A DNA stretch of 22,857 nucleotides from Prorocentrum cordatum. Its lineage: Eukaryota; Sar; Dinophyceae; Prorocentrales; Prorocentraceae. The notes under the pieces are model-generated. The model worked only from the letters and a program-made list of their open reading frames with translations, had not been told where the DNA came from and searched no databases. Location of the stretch: contig CAUYUJ010011450.1 of the NCBI GenBank assembly GCA_963575745.1, forward strand, positions 1-22,857, read 5' to 3'. Each line of letters begins with the position of its first letter. The first letter of the stretch is position 1. Shown here piece after piece: positions 1-8,815 of the stretch. The position numbers were made by a program, and so were the translations under genes.

Positions 1-230
1 GATGTCTGGCGAGCGCCACGGAAAAAGGCAGCGCCTCGATGGAATAGTCGAACTTTGTCTGCGCTGCGCTCCTGCGCCCCGAAGGAGTCGCTGCCCCCCA
101 GAACCGGGAAGCGCTTCTTGCTGGAGTACGCCCGGCGCAGCGCTGGCGACAAGGACTTCGAGTGCTGGGAACTGGGGCTGACGAGGTGCATGATTGTTAG
201 ATGCCGTGCACTTCGAGTCATAGAAAAGTC
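1..230 (-). pseudogene. DDE transposase remnant, IS630/Tc1-like (copy 1, cut by window edge)
   Basis: This is the upstream part of the same remnant seen complete in the later copies. Read on the minus strand it has the ALRRAYSSKKRFPVLGGSD region in one frame and reaches the RSPDI motif in another frame at the window edge. The C-terminal third lies outside the window. Copy-specific differences are small. The assignment depends on the fuller copies. Confidence 0.5.
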
Positions 231-587
231 TGTGCTCCCATCGCGTTTGTCATCCCCCTGCAGGGCGAAGGCTGACGCGGAGGGCGGGGGACTCGGAGAA
301 CTGGGGGAAGGATGATGGCGAGGATGATCAAGGGTACAGGGTCGACGTTCGGTCGAAGGTCGACTGCCGAGCTTCGAACGCCGGAGCCGAGCCGCCACTG
401 GACCGAAGGGTTCACGCCTCGCTTATGTCTGAGCTGGACCCAACTGGTTCGAGTTGGGCTGACCTGGGCGCACCTGCGCAGGGCTGACCTGGACGGGACT
501 GCCATATATTGAGCTCGGGGGGATTGGGCCGCGCAGACCTGAGCTGGGCTGCGCTGGGCTGCCTCCGCTGCGCAAGCAAAACAGAAC

Positions 588-611
588 AATATATATATAT
601 ATATATATATG
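588..611. repeat. (AT)n microsatellite, expanded only in copy 1
   Basis: A pure AT run lies between AGAACA and GTATGTTGGG. Copies 2 and 3 of the unit have only AATATATTGGG at the same place, so the expansion happened in copy 1 after amplification. Confidence 0.9.
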
Positions 612-858
612 TATGTTGGGCTTCGCCTTCGCCCGGCGAGCAGCGCCGAGCCCGCGTCGCGCCTGGCCCGCGCCAGGCCGATCGTGGGCCGCGACGAGGA
701 CATGCGCGGCCCTCGCTGTGATCGCATCGCCAGGCGCACCCTTGGCTGCGCTGGGCACTGCCCAAGCTCGGTGCCGAACGTCGCCCGGTGCTGGCACGCG
801 GCCGCGCAGCGGGGCAGGGCGCGCCGGGCGACGACGGGGTGGCGGGGCGCGCGCGGCG

Positions 859-1115
859 CCTGTATCTGGCCTATTTGAATACTCCCAGTACATTGGAATA
901 CTATTTGAATACCTATTTGAATACCTATTTGAAAACCTCAGTTATATGGGGGGGAACCGATTTGGAAATTGAGAATAGCAAGAAAGAAAATACATTCTTT
1001 TTAACTCTACTATTCGCGCGTAGCAAATGCAAATCCCCATATAACTGCAGTTTTCATATAGGTATTCAAATAGGTATTCAAATAGCACTGGAGTTTTCAA
1101 ATGAGGCAAATGCAA
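859..1115. mobile_element. MITE-like fold-back element, copy 1
   Basis: An AT-rich island in GC-rich DNA with inverted arms. The left arm starts CCTGTATCTGGCCTATTTGA and carries TATTTGAATACC units. The right arm is its reverse complement: GGTATTCAAATA units, then GGAGTTTTCAAATGAGGC, ending AAATGCAA. The arms continue inward through CAGTTATATGGGG and CCCCATATAACTG. Both ends are bordered by GCGCGGCG (851-858 and 1116-1123), a possible 8-bp target duplication, although such a word is not surprising in this GC-rich context. Each arm has two full 12-bp units plus one variant unit. No coding capacity is apparent. Confidence 0.7.
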
Positions 1116-1656
1116 GCGCGGCGGGCGCGGGGCCGCCCTGTCGCCGCCCGCTGCTCTGAGCAGGCCACGCGCCAGCATCGCCCAGGCAGAGCCTGCCGCG
1201 CCGAGCCCGCGCAAGTCCGCCGCCCGGCCCAGGGGCGGCCGCTCGCGCTCCAGGCGCAGCCCGAGCGCGGCCCTGGCGCCGGCCTGGAAATAGCTGGCAG
1301 GAGGTCACCGTCACTCCGCACCAACACATGCCCGTCGGGCGCCCACCGCGGATGAGCCGACAGGCCTCGGCTGAGCGCGCCAGCGCTTAGATGGGCAAAA
1401 GGGCCCTGCGACAGGATGTTTACTCAGGGAAGGCCATTGCGAGCGCGCGTCAGATCGGCTTCCAGTGCGGGAAATATACACTCAAGAAAAAAAATGAACA
1501 CTTCATACGGGCTGTGGGCGCTGGTCCCGAATTCCCGGCGCCCCACCGCGGCGCCTGGCAATGACTTCGCATGTTCCTCCTGTCCTCGGCGGCGGGCCGC
1601 CAGCGGAAGGCCGCGTGTTCGCGGCGTCGGCAGCCGCACGGGGCGCGCAGGGCATC

Positions 1657-2105
1657 GCTCCTCGAAGTCCTTCCCCTTTCCGCGCTGGAGGGCCTTGCAG
1701 CGCCGGCCCATGGACTTCACCAGAGGAGTCAAGATGGCCTCGGGCACGCGCTGGAGAGCCCGCCTGAGGCGCGCCGCGAAATGGGCCCTGGCTTTCCTCT
1801 TACCAGGCGAGCACGAGGGTCTCCTGCTGCTTGCGGAGGCGGCGGTTGACGCAACCCCAGAAGCCGCAATTAAACGGGCTGATGTCTGGCGAGCGAGTCG
1901 GAAAAAGGCAGCGCCTCGATGGAATTGTCGAACTTGGTCTGCGCTGCGCTCCTGCGCCCCGAAGGAGTCGCTGCCCCCCAGAACCGGGAAGCGCTTCTTG
2001 CTGGAGTGCGCCCGGCGCAGCGCTGGCGACAAGGACTTCGAGTGCTGGGAACCGGGGCTGACGAAGTGCATGATTGTTAGATGCCGTGCTCTTCGAGTCA
2101 TAGAA
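1657..2105 (-). pseudogene. DDE transposase remnant, IS630/Tc1-like (copy 2)
   Basis: Minus-strand reading gives, in order, ALRRA.SSKKRFPVLGGSDSF, then in a second frame RSPDISPFNCGFWGCVNRRL, then in a third frame ARLRRALQRVPEAILTPLVK followed by SMGRRCKALQR.KGKDFEE. This order matches the C-terminal catalytic half of Tc1/IS630-type transposases as I know them: a strand ending in a catalytic Asp, then SPDLNxxDYxxW, then a basic tail with a +RC or RR motif and a KG turn. The two frame changes and a stop after VLAW mean it cannot make one protein. The first Asp region reads GGSD, a degenerate form. No matching N-terminal DNA-binding half is visible upstream. Confidence 0.55.
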
Positions 2106-2725
2106 AAGTCTGTGCTTCCATTGCGTTTGTCATTCCCCTGCAGGGTGAAGGCTGACGCGGAGGGCGGGGGACTCGGAGAACTGGGGGAAGGATGATGGCG
2201 AGGATGATCAAGGGTACAGGGTCGACGTTCGGTCGAAGGTCGACTGCCGAGCTCCGACCAGGGTGCGAGCCGGAGCCGAGCCGCCACTGGACCGAAGGGT
2301 TCACGCCTCGCTGATGTCTGAGCTGGATCCAGCTGGTTCGAGTTGGGCTGACCTGGGCGCACCTGCGCAGGGCTGACCTGGACGGGACTGCAATATATTG
2401 AGCTCGGGTGGATTGGGCCGCGCAGACCTGAGCTGGGCTGCGCTGGGCTGCCTCCGCTGCGCAAGCAAAACAGAACAATATATTGGGCTTCGCCTTCGCC
2501 CGGCGAGCAGCGCCGAGCCCGCGTCGCGCCTGGCCCGCGCCAGGCCGATCGTGGGCCGCGACGAGGACATGCGCGGCCCTCGCTGCGCTCGCATCGCCAG
2601 GCGCACCCTTGGCTGCGCTGGGCACTGCCCAGGCTTTGTGCCGAACGTCGCCCGGTGCTGGCACGCGGCCGCGCAGCGGGGCAGGGCGCGCCAGGCGACG
2701 ACGGGGTGGCGGGGCGCGCGCGGCG

Positions 2726-3004
2726 CCTGCATCTGGCCTAATTGAATACTCCCAGTACATTGGAATACTATTTGAATACCTATTTGAATACTTATTTGAA
2801 TACCTATTTGAAAACCTCACTTATATGGGGGAACCTATTTAAAACTTGAAAATAGAAAGAAAGAAAATACATTCTTTTTAACTCTACTATTCGCGCGTAG
2901 CAAATGCAAATCCCCATATAACTGCAGTTTTCATATAGGTATTCAAATAGGTATTCAAATAGGTATTCAAATAGCACTGGAGTTTTCAAATGAGGCAAAT
3001 GCAA
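2726..3004. mobile_element. MITE-like fold-back element, copy 2
   Basis: Same structure as copy 1, bordered by GCGCGGCG at 2718-2725 and 3005-3012. Each arm has three full 12-bp units plus one variant unit, one more per arm than in copy 1. The loop reads ACCTATTTAAAACTTG in place of the ACCGATTTGGAAATTG seen in copy 1. Confidence 0.7.
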
Positions 3005-3540
3005 GCGCGGCGGGCGCGGGGCCGCCCTGTCGCCGCCCGCTGCTCTGAGCAGGCCACGCGCCAGCATCGCCCAGGCAGAGCCTGCCGCGCCGAGCCCGCG
3101 CAAGTCCGCCGCGCGGCCCAGGGGCGGCCACTCGCGCTCCAGGCGCAGCCCGAGCGCGGCCCTGGCGCCGGCCTGGAAATAGCCGACAGGAGGTCAACGT
3201 CACTCCGCACCAACTCATGCCCGTCGGGCGCCCACCGCGGATGAGCCGACAGGCCTCGGCTGAGCACGCCAGCGCTTAGATGGGCAAAAGGGCCCTGCGA
3301 CAGGATGTTTACTCCGGGAAGGCCATTGCGAGCGCGCGTCAAGATCGGCTGCCAGTCGGGAAAAATACAACTCAAGAAATTACACTCATACGGCTGGTGG
3401 GCGGCTGGCCCGAAGTCCCGGCGCCCCACCGCGGCGACTGGGCATGAACTTCGCATGTTCCCCGTGTCCTCGGCGGCGGGCCGCCAGCGGAAGGCCGCGT
3501 GTTCGCGGCGTCGGCAGCCGCGCGGGGCGCGCAGGGCATC

Positions 3541-3985
3541 GCTCCTCGAAGTCCTTCCCCTTTACGCGCTGGAGGGCCTTGCAGCGCCGGCCCATGGACT
3601 TCACCAGAGGAGTCAAGATGGCCTCGGGCACGCGCTGGAGAGCCCGCCTGAGGCGCGCCGCGAAATGGGCCCTGGCTTTCCTCTTACCAGGCGAGCACGA
3701 GGGCCTCCTGCTGCTTGCGGAGGCGGCGGTTGACGCAACCCCAGAAGCCGCAATTAAACGGGCTGATGTCTGGCGAGCGCCTCGGAAAAAGGCAGCGCCT
3801 CGATGGAATTGTCGAACTTGGTCTGCGCTGCGCTCCTGCGCCCCGAAGGAGTCGCTGCCCCCCAGAACCGGGAAGCGCTTCTTGCTGGAGTACGCCCGGC
3901 GCAGCGCTGGCGACAAGGACTTCGAGTGCTGGGAACTGGGGCTGACGAGGTGCATGATTGTTAGATGCCGTGCACTTCGAGTCAT
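3541..3985 (-). pseudogene. DDE transposase remnant, IS630/Tc1-like (copy 3)
   Basis: This copy shows the same three-frame arrangement as copy 2: PALRRAYSSKKRFPVLGGSD, then SPDISPFNCGFWGCVNRRLR, then a basic tail with SMGRRCKALQRVKGKDFEE. The breaks are at the same places in each copy, so the element was already broken before the 1.88 kb unit was amplified. A complete element elsewhere in the genome could have supplied the original. Confidence 0.55.
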
Positions 3986-4614
3986 AGAAAAGTCTGTGCT
4001 TCCATCGCGTTTGTCATCCCCCTGCAGGGTGAAGGCTGACGCGGAGGGCGGGGGACTCGGAGAACTGGGGGAAGGATGATGGCGAGGATGATCAAGGGTA
4101 CAGGGTCGACGTTCGGTCGAAGGTCGACTGCCGAGCTTCGAACAGGGTGCGAGCCGGAGCCGGGCCGAGCCGCCACTGGACCGAAGGGTTCACGCCTCGC
4201 TGATGTCTGAGCTGGACCCAGCTGGTTCGAGTTGGGCTGACCTGGGCGCACCTGCGCAGGGCTGACCTGGACGGGACTGCAATATATTGAGCTCGGGTGG
4301 ATTGGGCCGCGCAGACCTGAGCTGGGCTGCGCTGGGCTGCCTCCGCTGAGCAAGCAAAACAGAACAATATATTGGGCTTCGCCTTCGCCCGGCGAGCAGC
4401 GCCGAGCCCGCGTCGCGCCTGGCCCGCGCCAGGCCGATCGTGGGCCGCGACGAGGACATGCGCGGCCCTCGCTGCGATCGCATCGCCAGGCGCACCCTTG
4501 GCTGCGCTGGGCACTGCCCAGGCTTTGTGCCGAACGTCGCCCGGTGCTGGCACGCGGCCGCGCAGCGGGGCAGGGCGCGCCAGGCGACGACGGGGTGGCG
4601 GGGCGCGCGCGGCG

Positions 4615-4895
4615 CCTGCATCTGGCCTATTTGAATACTCCCAGTACATTGGAATACTATTTGAATACCTATTTGAATACCTATTTGAATACCTATTTGA
4701 AAACCTCAGTTATATGGGGGGGAACCGATTTGAAAATTGAAAATAGACAGAAAGAAAATACATTCTGTTTAACTCTACTATTCGCGCGTAGCAAATGCAA
4801 ATCCCCATATAACTGCAGTTTTCATATAGGTATTCAAATAGGTATTCAAATAGGTATTCAAATAGCACTGGAGTTTTCAAATGAGGCAAATGCAA
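4615..4895. mobile_element. MITE-like fold-back element, copy 3
   Basis: Same structure, bordered by GCGCGGCG at 4607-4614 and 4896-4903. It is 281 bp against 257 bp in copy 1, and the 24-bp difference matches one extra 12-bp unit in each arm. Confidence 0.7.
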
Positions 4896-5430
4896 GCGCG
4901 GCGGGCGCGGGGCCGCCCTGTCGCCGCCCGCTGCTCTGAGCAGGCCACGCGCTAGCATCGCCCAGGCAGAGCCTGCCGCGCCGAGCCCGCGCAAGTCCGC
5001 CGCGCGGCCCAGGGGCGGCCGCTCGCGCTCCAGGCGCAGCCCGAGCGCGGCCCTGGCGCCGGCCTGGAAATAGCTGACAGGAGGTCAACGTCACTCCGCA
5101 CCAACTCATGCCCGTCGGGCGCCCACCGCGGATGAGCCGACAGGCCTCGGCTGAGCACGCCAGCGCTTAGATGGGCAAAAGGGCCCTGCGACAGGATGTT
5201 TACTCCGGGAAGGCCATTGCGAGCGCGCGTCAAGATCGGCTGCCAGTCGGGAAAAATACAACTCAAGAAATTACACTCATACGGCTGGTGGGCGGCTGGC
5301 CCGAAGTCCCGGCGCCCCACCGCGGCGACTGGGCATGAACTTCGCATGTTCCCCGTGTCCTCGGCGGCGGGCCGCCAGCGGAAGGCCGCGTGTTCGCGGC
5401 GTCGGCAGCCGCGCGGGGCGCGCAGGGCAT

Positions 5431-5880
5431 CGCTCCTCGAAGTCCTTCCCCTTTACGCGCTGGAGGGCCTTGCAGCGCCGGCCCATGGACTTCACCAGAG
5501 GAGTCAAGATGGCCTCGGGCACGCGCTGGAGAGCCCGCCTGAGGCGCGCCGCGAAATGGGCCCTGGCTTTCCTCTTACCAGGCGAGCACGAGGGCCTCCT
5601 GCTGCTTGCGGAGGCGGCGGTTGACGCAACCCCAGAAGCCGCAATTAAACGGGCTGATGTCTGGCGAGCGAGTCGGAAAAAGGCAGCGCCTCGATGGAAT
5701 TGTCGAACTTGGTCTGCGCTGCGCTCCTGCGCCCCGAAGGAGTCGCTGCCCCCCAGAACCGGGAAGCGCTTCTTGCTGGAGTACGCCCGGCGCAGCGCTG
5801 GCGACGAGGACTTCGAGTGCTGGGAACCGGGGCTGACGAGGTGCATGATTGTTAGATGCCGTGCTCTTCGAGTCATAGAA
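5431..5880 (-). pseudogene. DDE transposase remnant, IS630/Tc1-like (copy 4, at array end)
   Basis: This is the last copy, ending about 20 bp before the array breaks off at 5898. It keeps the same frame changes and motifs as copies 2 and 3. One minus-strand frame runs from upstream unique sequence into it and ends CVNRRLRKQQEALVLAW, then stop. The array therefore ends close to the upstream limit of the recognisable transposase region. Confidence 0.55.
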
Positions 5881-5898
5881 AAGTCTGTGCTTCCATCG

Positions 5899-6139
5899 GT
5901 GGGACGACGAAATGTTGCAAATTGCTCCTGGCCGCGAACGGCCGCGCCGACATTGCGACCCCACCTCGACACAACGCCCCCCGCCCCCTAAATTTCAATG
6001 TTGGCATCGAGCGAGCACCCCAAGTCCGGGAGGACAAAATAATGCAAGTCAGCATTGAAATACGGGGGAAGGGGAGCTCCTCGGATATCGATGGAATACG
6101 ATCAAAATTGTCATCTTGTTTCTCGGAACGATCATTTAA
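5899..6139. other. Unique sequence right of the array; no clear gene
   Basis: This is single-copy sequence just past the array breakpoint. Its composition is closer to balanced than the array. A minus-strand frame from the neighbouring candidate gene continues through it into the array, but the residues become less protein-like after about 6140. No promoter or terminator signal could be supported. Confidence 0.5.
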
Positions 6140-6144
6140 CTTGC

Positions 6145-6492
6145 GATATTTTGTCCGCCCACTGTAATAATCGCTCCCCTCGTCCTCGCCCCCAGAACCC
6201 GCGCCGAGCTCGCCGACGACGCCATTGCCCTGGTCCCCGCGGGAATCGGCCTGGGCGCTGGCAGAATCAACCGAAAGCGTCTTCTCGATCCGCTCCTCCG
6301 CTGGCTCGACGAGGTCGCCCGCCGCCGCCTGGATGGTCGACGCCGCAACTCGGAGTCGCTGCTCCTGGGCCGAAAGAGCCTCGAAGCCCTCGGGGTCATC
6401 GGTAGTCTTGCAATGCTCGTGGATGTGCGTCCAATCGTCGTCCTTCTTGGTGGCCGTCATGGTTTCCGCAGTTTTCCTTGGGGCCGAATGAC
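6145..6492 (-). CDS. Unrecognised protein, segment IV (acidic, helical C-terminal part)
   Basis: The reading starts near SAPRKTAETMTATKKDDDW and continues with THIHEHCKTTDDPEGFEALS, AQEQRLRVAASTIQAAAGDL and VEPAEERIEKTLSVDSASAQ, then a Gly/Asp/Glu-rich stretch. The spacing of hydrophobic and charged residues suggests helices. The open frame continues to a stop at 5873 inside the tandem array, but residues past about 6140 look random, so the natural end is uncertain. The internal Met before TATKKDDDW could also start an independent small protein. Confidence 0.33.
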
Positions 6493-6965
6493 AATGCGCC
6501 GCCGACGGCCCCAGCCGAGCCTGCGCCAGGTGCTGAGCTGGAGCGCGCGCCCCGCCCTGCCGTGGCGGGTGGGGGGCCGGCGCGCCAGTCCAGGGCCTGG
6601 GCGGGCGCGACCCGGGACAAAGGCGGGGCAGTGGCACCCGAACTCCCGAGCTCGCGCATCGAGCCGAACTCCCTGCACAACGGGGACATCTCTGCCTCGG
6701 CCCACCCGAGCCTCAGGAGCACGGGGCGGATCGCGGCCACTGCCTCGTGGAAGAGCCCCATGTACTCGTCGTCAGTCACGCCGGGATCGGCGAGGTAATC
6801 GCCGGACTTGGCGGACAGGGCCCCCCCGTAAGACATGTGCGCGTCAGTCCGCGACATCGCCCCCATCTTGAAGCCGCTGGCGCAGCAAATCTCTTGCAGC
6901 TTCTGGGTGCGGCGCGCCAATTGGCGGAGCATGAGCAACGTCAAGTTGTCCGACGGGGTCCGAAC
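6480..6965 (-). CDS. Unrecognised protein, segment III of the same gene
   Basis: This continues segment II after a second frame change near 6950. It reads PSDNLTLLMLRQLARRTQKL, then QEICCASGFKMGAMSRTDAH, MSYGGALSAKSGDYLADPGV, TDDEYMGLFHEAVAAIRPVL and LRLGWAEAEMSPLCREFGSM. It then becomes Ala/Gly/Pro/Arg-rich over about 60 residues, like a linker. The frame ends shortly after a third frame change near 6480. No family recognised. Confidence 0.38.
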
Positions 6966-7492
6966 AAGTATTCCATGTACATGCTCCCCCAGCGGTGTGG
7001 CCTCTTCATGAGTTCGCTGCACATCGCAAGCGAGGCTGGCAAGCCGTCGCCGAAAAAATTGATGTTGGTCGTCCTGGCGTTGTGGAACGACGTCGCCAAG
7101 ATGGTGCCCGAGATGACGAGGCGGATGCGGTCCCTCCGAGAGAACGTGCCCACCTGGCTCAACACTCCGACCTCGATCCACATGATGGCGCGCGTGTAGA
7201 GCGACGTGCCGAGGATCTCCGCGACGGGCACTCCGCTGCCGAGGAGCGCCGAGAAGTGGGGCAAGGCCCTGTACAGCATCTGCGCCCTGATGTCCGAGAA
7301 GACGTCGACGACGCGCGCGCAATCCATCCGGGCGCCAACCAGGAGAAAGGTCCGAATCGAAGAGATCAACCATCCGCCTGAAGGCGACGCGGTGCGGCCA
7401 GATGACATCGACCCGCGGCCGCACTTTGACTGGCGCTTCACATCTAAGCCCACCAGGAAACCACCCGCCTCCGCAGCGGCGAGCGACGCAAC
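6961..7492 (-). CDS. Unrecognised protein, segment II of the same gene
   Basis: This is the continuation of segment I in a shifted frame, starting near VASLAAAEAGGFLVGLDVKR. It contains SIRTFLLVGARMDCARVVDV, FSALLGSGVPVAEILGTSLY, RLVISGTILATSFHNARTTN and INFFGDGLPASLAMCSELMK, ending in MYMEYLF before a stop. The overlap with segment I is only a few codons, so a one- or two-base indel explains the change as well as an intron would. The hydrophobic stretches are too short and too interrupted by charge for me to call membrane segments. No family recognised. Confidence 0.38.
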
Positions 7493-8062
7493 AAGTGCTG
7501 GCGCCACCACTCCTTCTCTTTCGCGATGCCGTCGTTGCAGCCGCCGAGGAGGGTCACGCCATGGCGCTGCGCGGCCTCCTTGGCGCGCTGCAGGTTCGCC
7601 GCGTTGAATGCCATCTCGTCCGCTCCAGTCGCCTTGCCAGGGCGCGTGCTCAATACCCTGATGCCCCCAGTGCCGAGGGGCAAAACTGCGGTGAACTTCG
7701 CGAGGCGGGCCAAGTCGTCCTGCTTGAACTGCGTCGTCTTGTACTCCTCCGCGCTGAGCAGAAACTTGCCATTCTTCGCGCAGCCGACGTAGCTCTTGAG
7801 AGCCAAGTCCCAGACGACCGCCCTCAACACGACGATCTCGTCGCACACGAGGATCGCGGCCTCGGACCCTTCCTGCCGCATGCTGCCGAACACCATGTCT
7901 GCGAGGCTGTCCAAGCTCGGCTTGCTGTGGTCCAAGTAGTTGGTCACCGCCTTGCCGGAGCTCCTCTCCGACTTTTGCAGGAGGGGGGCCGGCGGCATGG
8001 GGGCGAAGCCCTTACGGATATCCCTTCTGTAGCGGGACGTGCCCGACTGAACAGAAGGGCGG
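7470..8062 (-). CDS. Unrecognised protein, segment I of a broken or spliced gene
   Basis: The minus strand reads a varied, protein-like sequence from about 8062 down to 7470. It includes SSGKAVTNYLDHSKPSLDSL, GSEAAILVCDEIVVLRAVVW, LSAEEYKTTQFKQDDLARLA and VTLLGGCNDGIAKEKEWWRQ. A possible start is the Met at 7998-7996 (MPPAPLLQKSERSS). An acceptor-like CCCTTCTGTTCAG lies just upstream at 8046-8058 on the minus strand, so an earlier exon is also possible. Residues further upstream come from a dispersed repeat and are probably not coding. The frame ends in RRRVVSWWA then stop, and good reading continues in another frame as segment II. I recognise no family. The balanced use of K, E, D and hydrophobic residues sets it apart from the repeat-derived frames nearby. 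Confidence 0.4.
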
Positions 8063-8090
8063 GCGGCGGGGAGAGCCCGCGGAACTGCCC

Positions 8091-8364
8091 AAGAGATGGG
8101 GATACGCGAAGCGTAAGGAATTAGAGTGACCTCGCGGAAATACAAACCATATTCTTGTGATGACGCGCCCCTGATCGAGTTGTCATGCAAAATTCAATGG
8201 TGTCAATGCAACAAGTGTCCAACAAACTGCTACACCGAAGACGGTACAGAACGAGCGGCACGTGAACGGAAGATCGGTCTAACGAGTGGTACGGAACGAG
8301 CGGTATAAGACCTGCTGCACCGAGACGGTACGGAACGAGCGGTACGGAACGAGCGGTATAAGAA
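8091..8364. repeat. Dispersed repeat D1, copy a (with GGTACGGAACGAGCGGTA tandem tail)
   Basis: From ACGCGAAGCGT through ACCATATTCTTGTGATGACG and CATGCAAAATTCAATGG this matches 10380-10483 closely. After a junction it continues with CAACAAGTG.CCAACAAACTG and CTACACCGAAGACGGTAC in both copies. The tail holds several copies of GGTACGGAACGAGCGGTA. It lacks an 83-bp segment present in copy b. Confidence 0.9.
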
Positions 8365-8462
8365 GCTTGCCGGAGACGGTTCATGGCACCGTTCACGCTT
8401 GGAGGCCTTGTTGTAAAGAGCGTGTCACGTCACTGTGAGCTCTTGGGGGGCTGGCAATAAAG
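8365..8462. repeat. Dispersed repeat D2, copy a
   Basis: GCTTGCCGGAGACGGTTCA, then GGAGGCCTTGTTGTAAAGAG and CACGTCACTGTGAGCTCTTG, match 11340-11412, which has ACTTGCCCGAGACTTCACTC and CACGTCACTGTGAGTTCTTG. The segment joins D1 copy a directly on its left and the CAG-type microsatellite on its right. Confidence 0.8.
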
Positions 8463-8504
8463 CTGTCCATGTCGTCATTCGTACTGGGAGCCTTGGTCTT
8501 CAGC

Positions 8505-8815
8505 AGCACCAGCAGTAGCACCAGCATCAGCACCAGCAGCACTGGCAGCACCGGCAGCACCGGCAGCACTGGCAGCACTGAGCCAGCAGCACCAACACTG
8601 GCACCAGCAGCGCCAGCAACACGAGCAGCACAAGCAGCAGCAGCAGCAACACCAGCAGCAGCACCAGCACCACCAACACCAGCACCAGCACTACCCTCAT
8701 CATAGCCAGCAGGAGCAACACGAGCAGCAGCAGCAGCACGAGCAGCAACACCAGCACCAGCAGCAACACCAACAGCATAATCACCAACAACAGCAAGAAC
8801 ACCAACAGCAGCACT
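8505..8815. repeat. CAG/CAC trinucleotide microsatellite (ACCAGCAGC-type)
   Basis: Imperfect CAGCAC, CAGCAG and ACCAGC triplets fill the segment. All frames stay open over long stretches: Thr/Ser/Ala-rich on plus, Ala/Gly/Val-rich or Leu/Val-rich on minus. Openness in several frames at once argues that these frames are a by-product of the triplet repeat. Confidence 0.92.

Larger units (their letters stand above)
1..5898. repeat. Tandem array of ~1.88 kb unit (3 copies + partial 4th)
   Basis: The motif GATGTCTGGCGAGCG recurs at 1, 1881, 3765 and 5656, giving unit lengths of 1880, 1884 and 1891 bp with high identity along the whole unit. The fourth copy stops matching after about 5898, where TTCCATCG is followed by unrelated sequence instead of CGTTTGTCAT. 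The array runs off the left edge, so its true copy number is unknown. Each unit holds a minus-strand transposase remnant, a GC-rich block and an AT-rich fold-back element. Copies are mosaics: the first part of copy 1 resembles copy 3 and that of copy 2 resembles copy 4, while the last part of copies 2 and 3 is nearly identical and differs from copy 1. Confidence 0.97.

Noticed and set aside
55-315. Plus-strand frames in the 1.88 kb unit (for example MASGTRWRARLRRAAKWALA onward)
   Set aside because: They lie antisense to the transposase remnant in GC-rich DNA. Their residue content is Arg/Ala-rich and no family fits, so they are better explained as shadows.
430-465. tRNA-like B box (GGTTCGAGTTG) within a small hairpin in the 1.88 kb unit
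   Set aside because: No A box at the right distance and no acceptor or anticodon stems. The CCCAACT/AGTTGGG hairpin weakens in copies 2 and 3.
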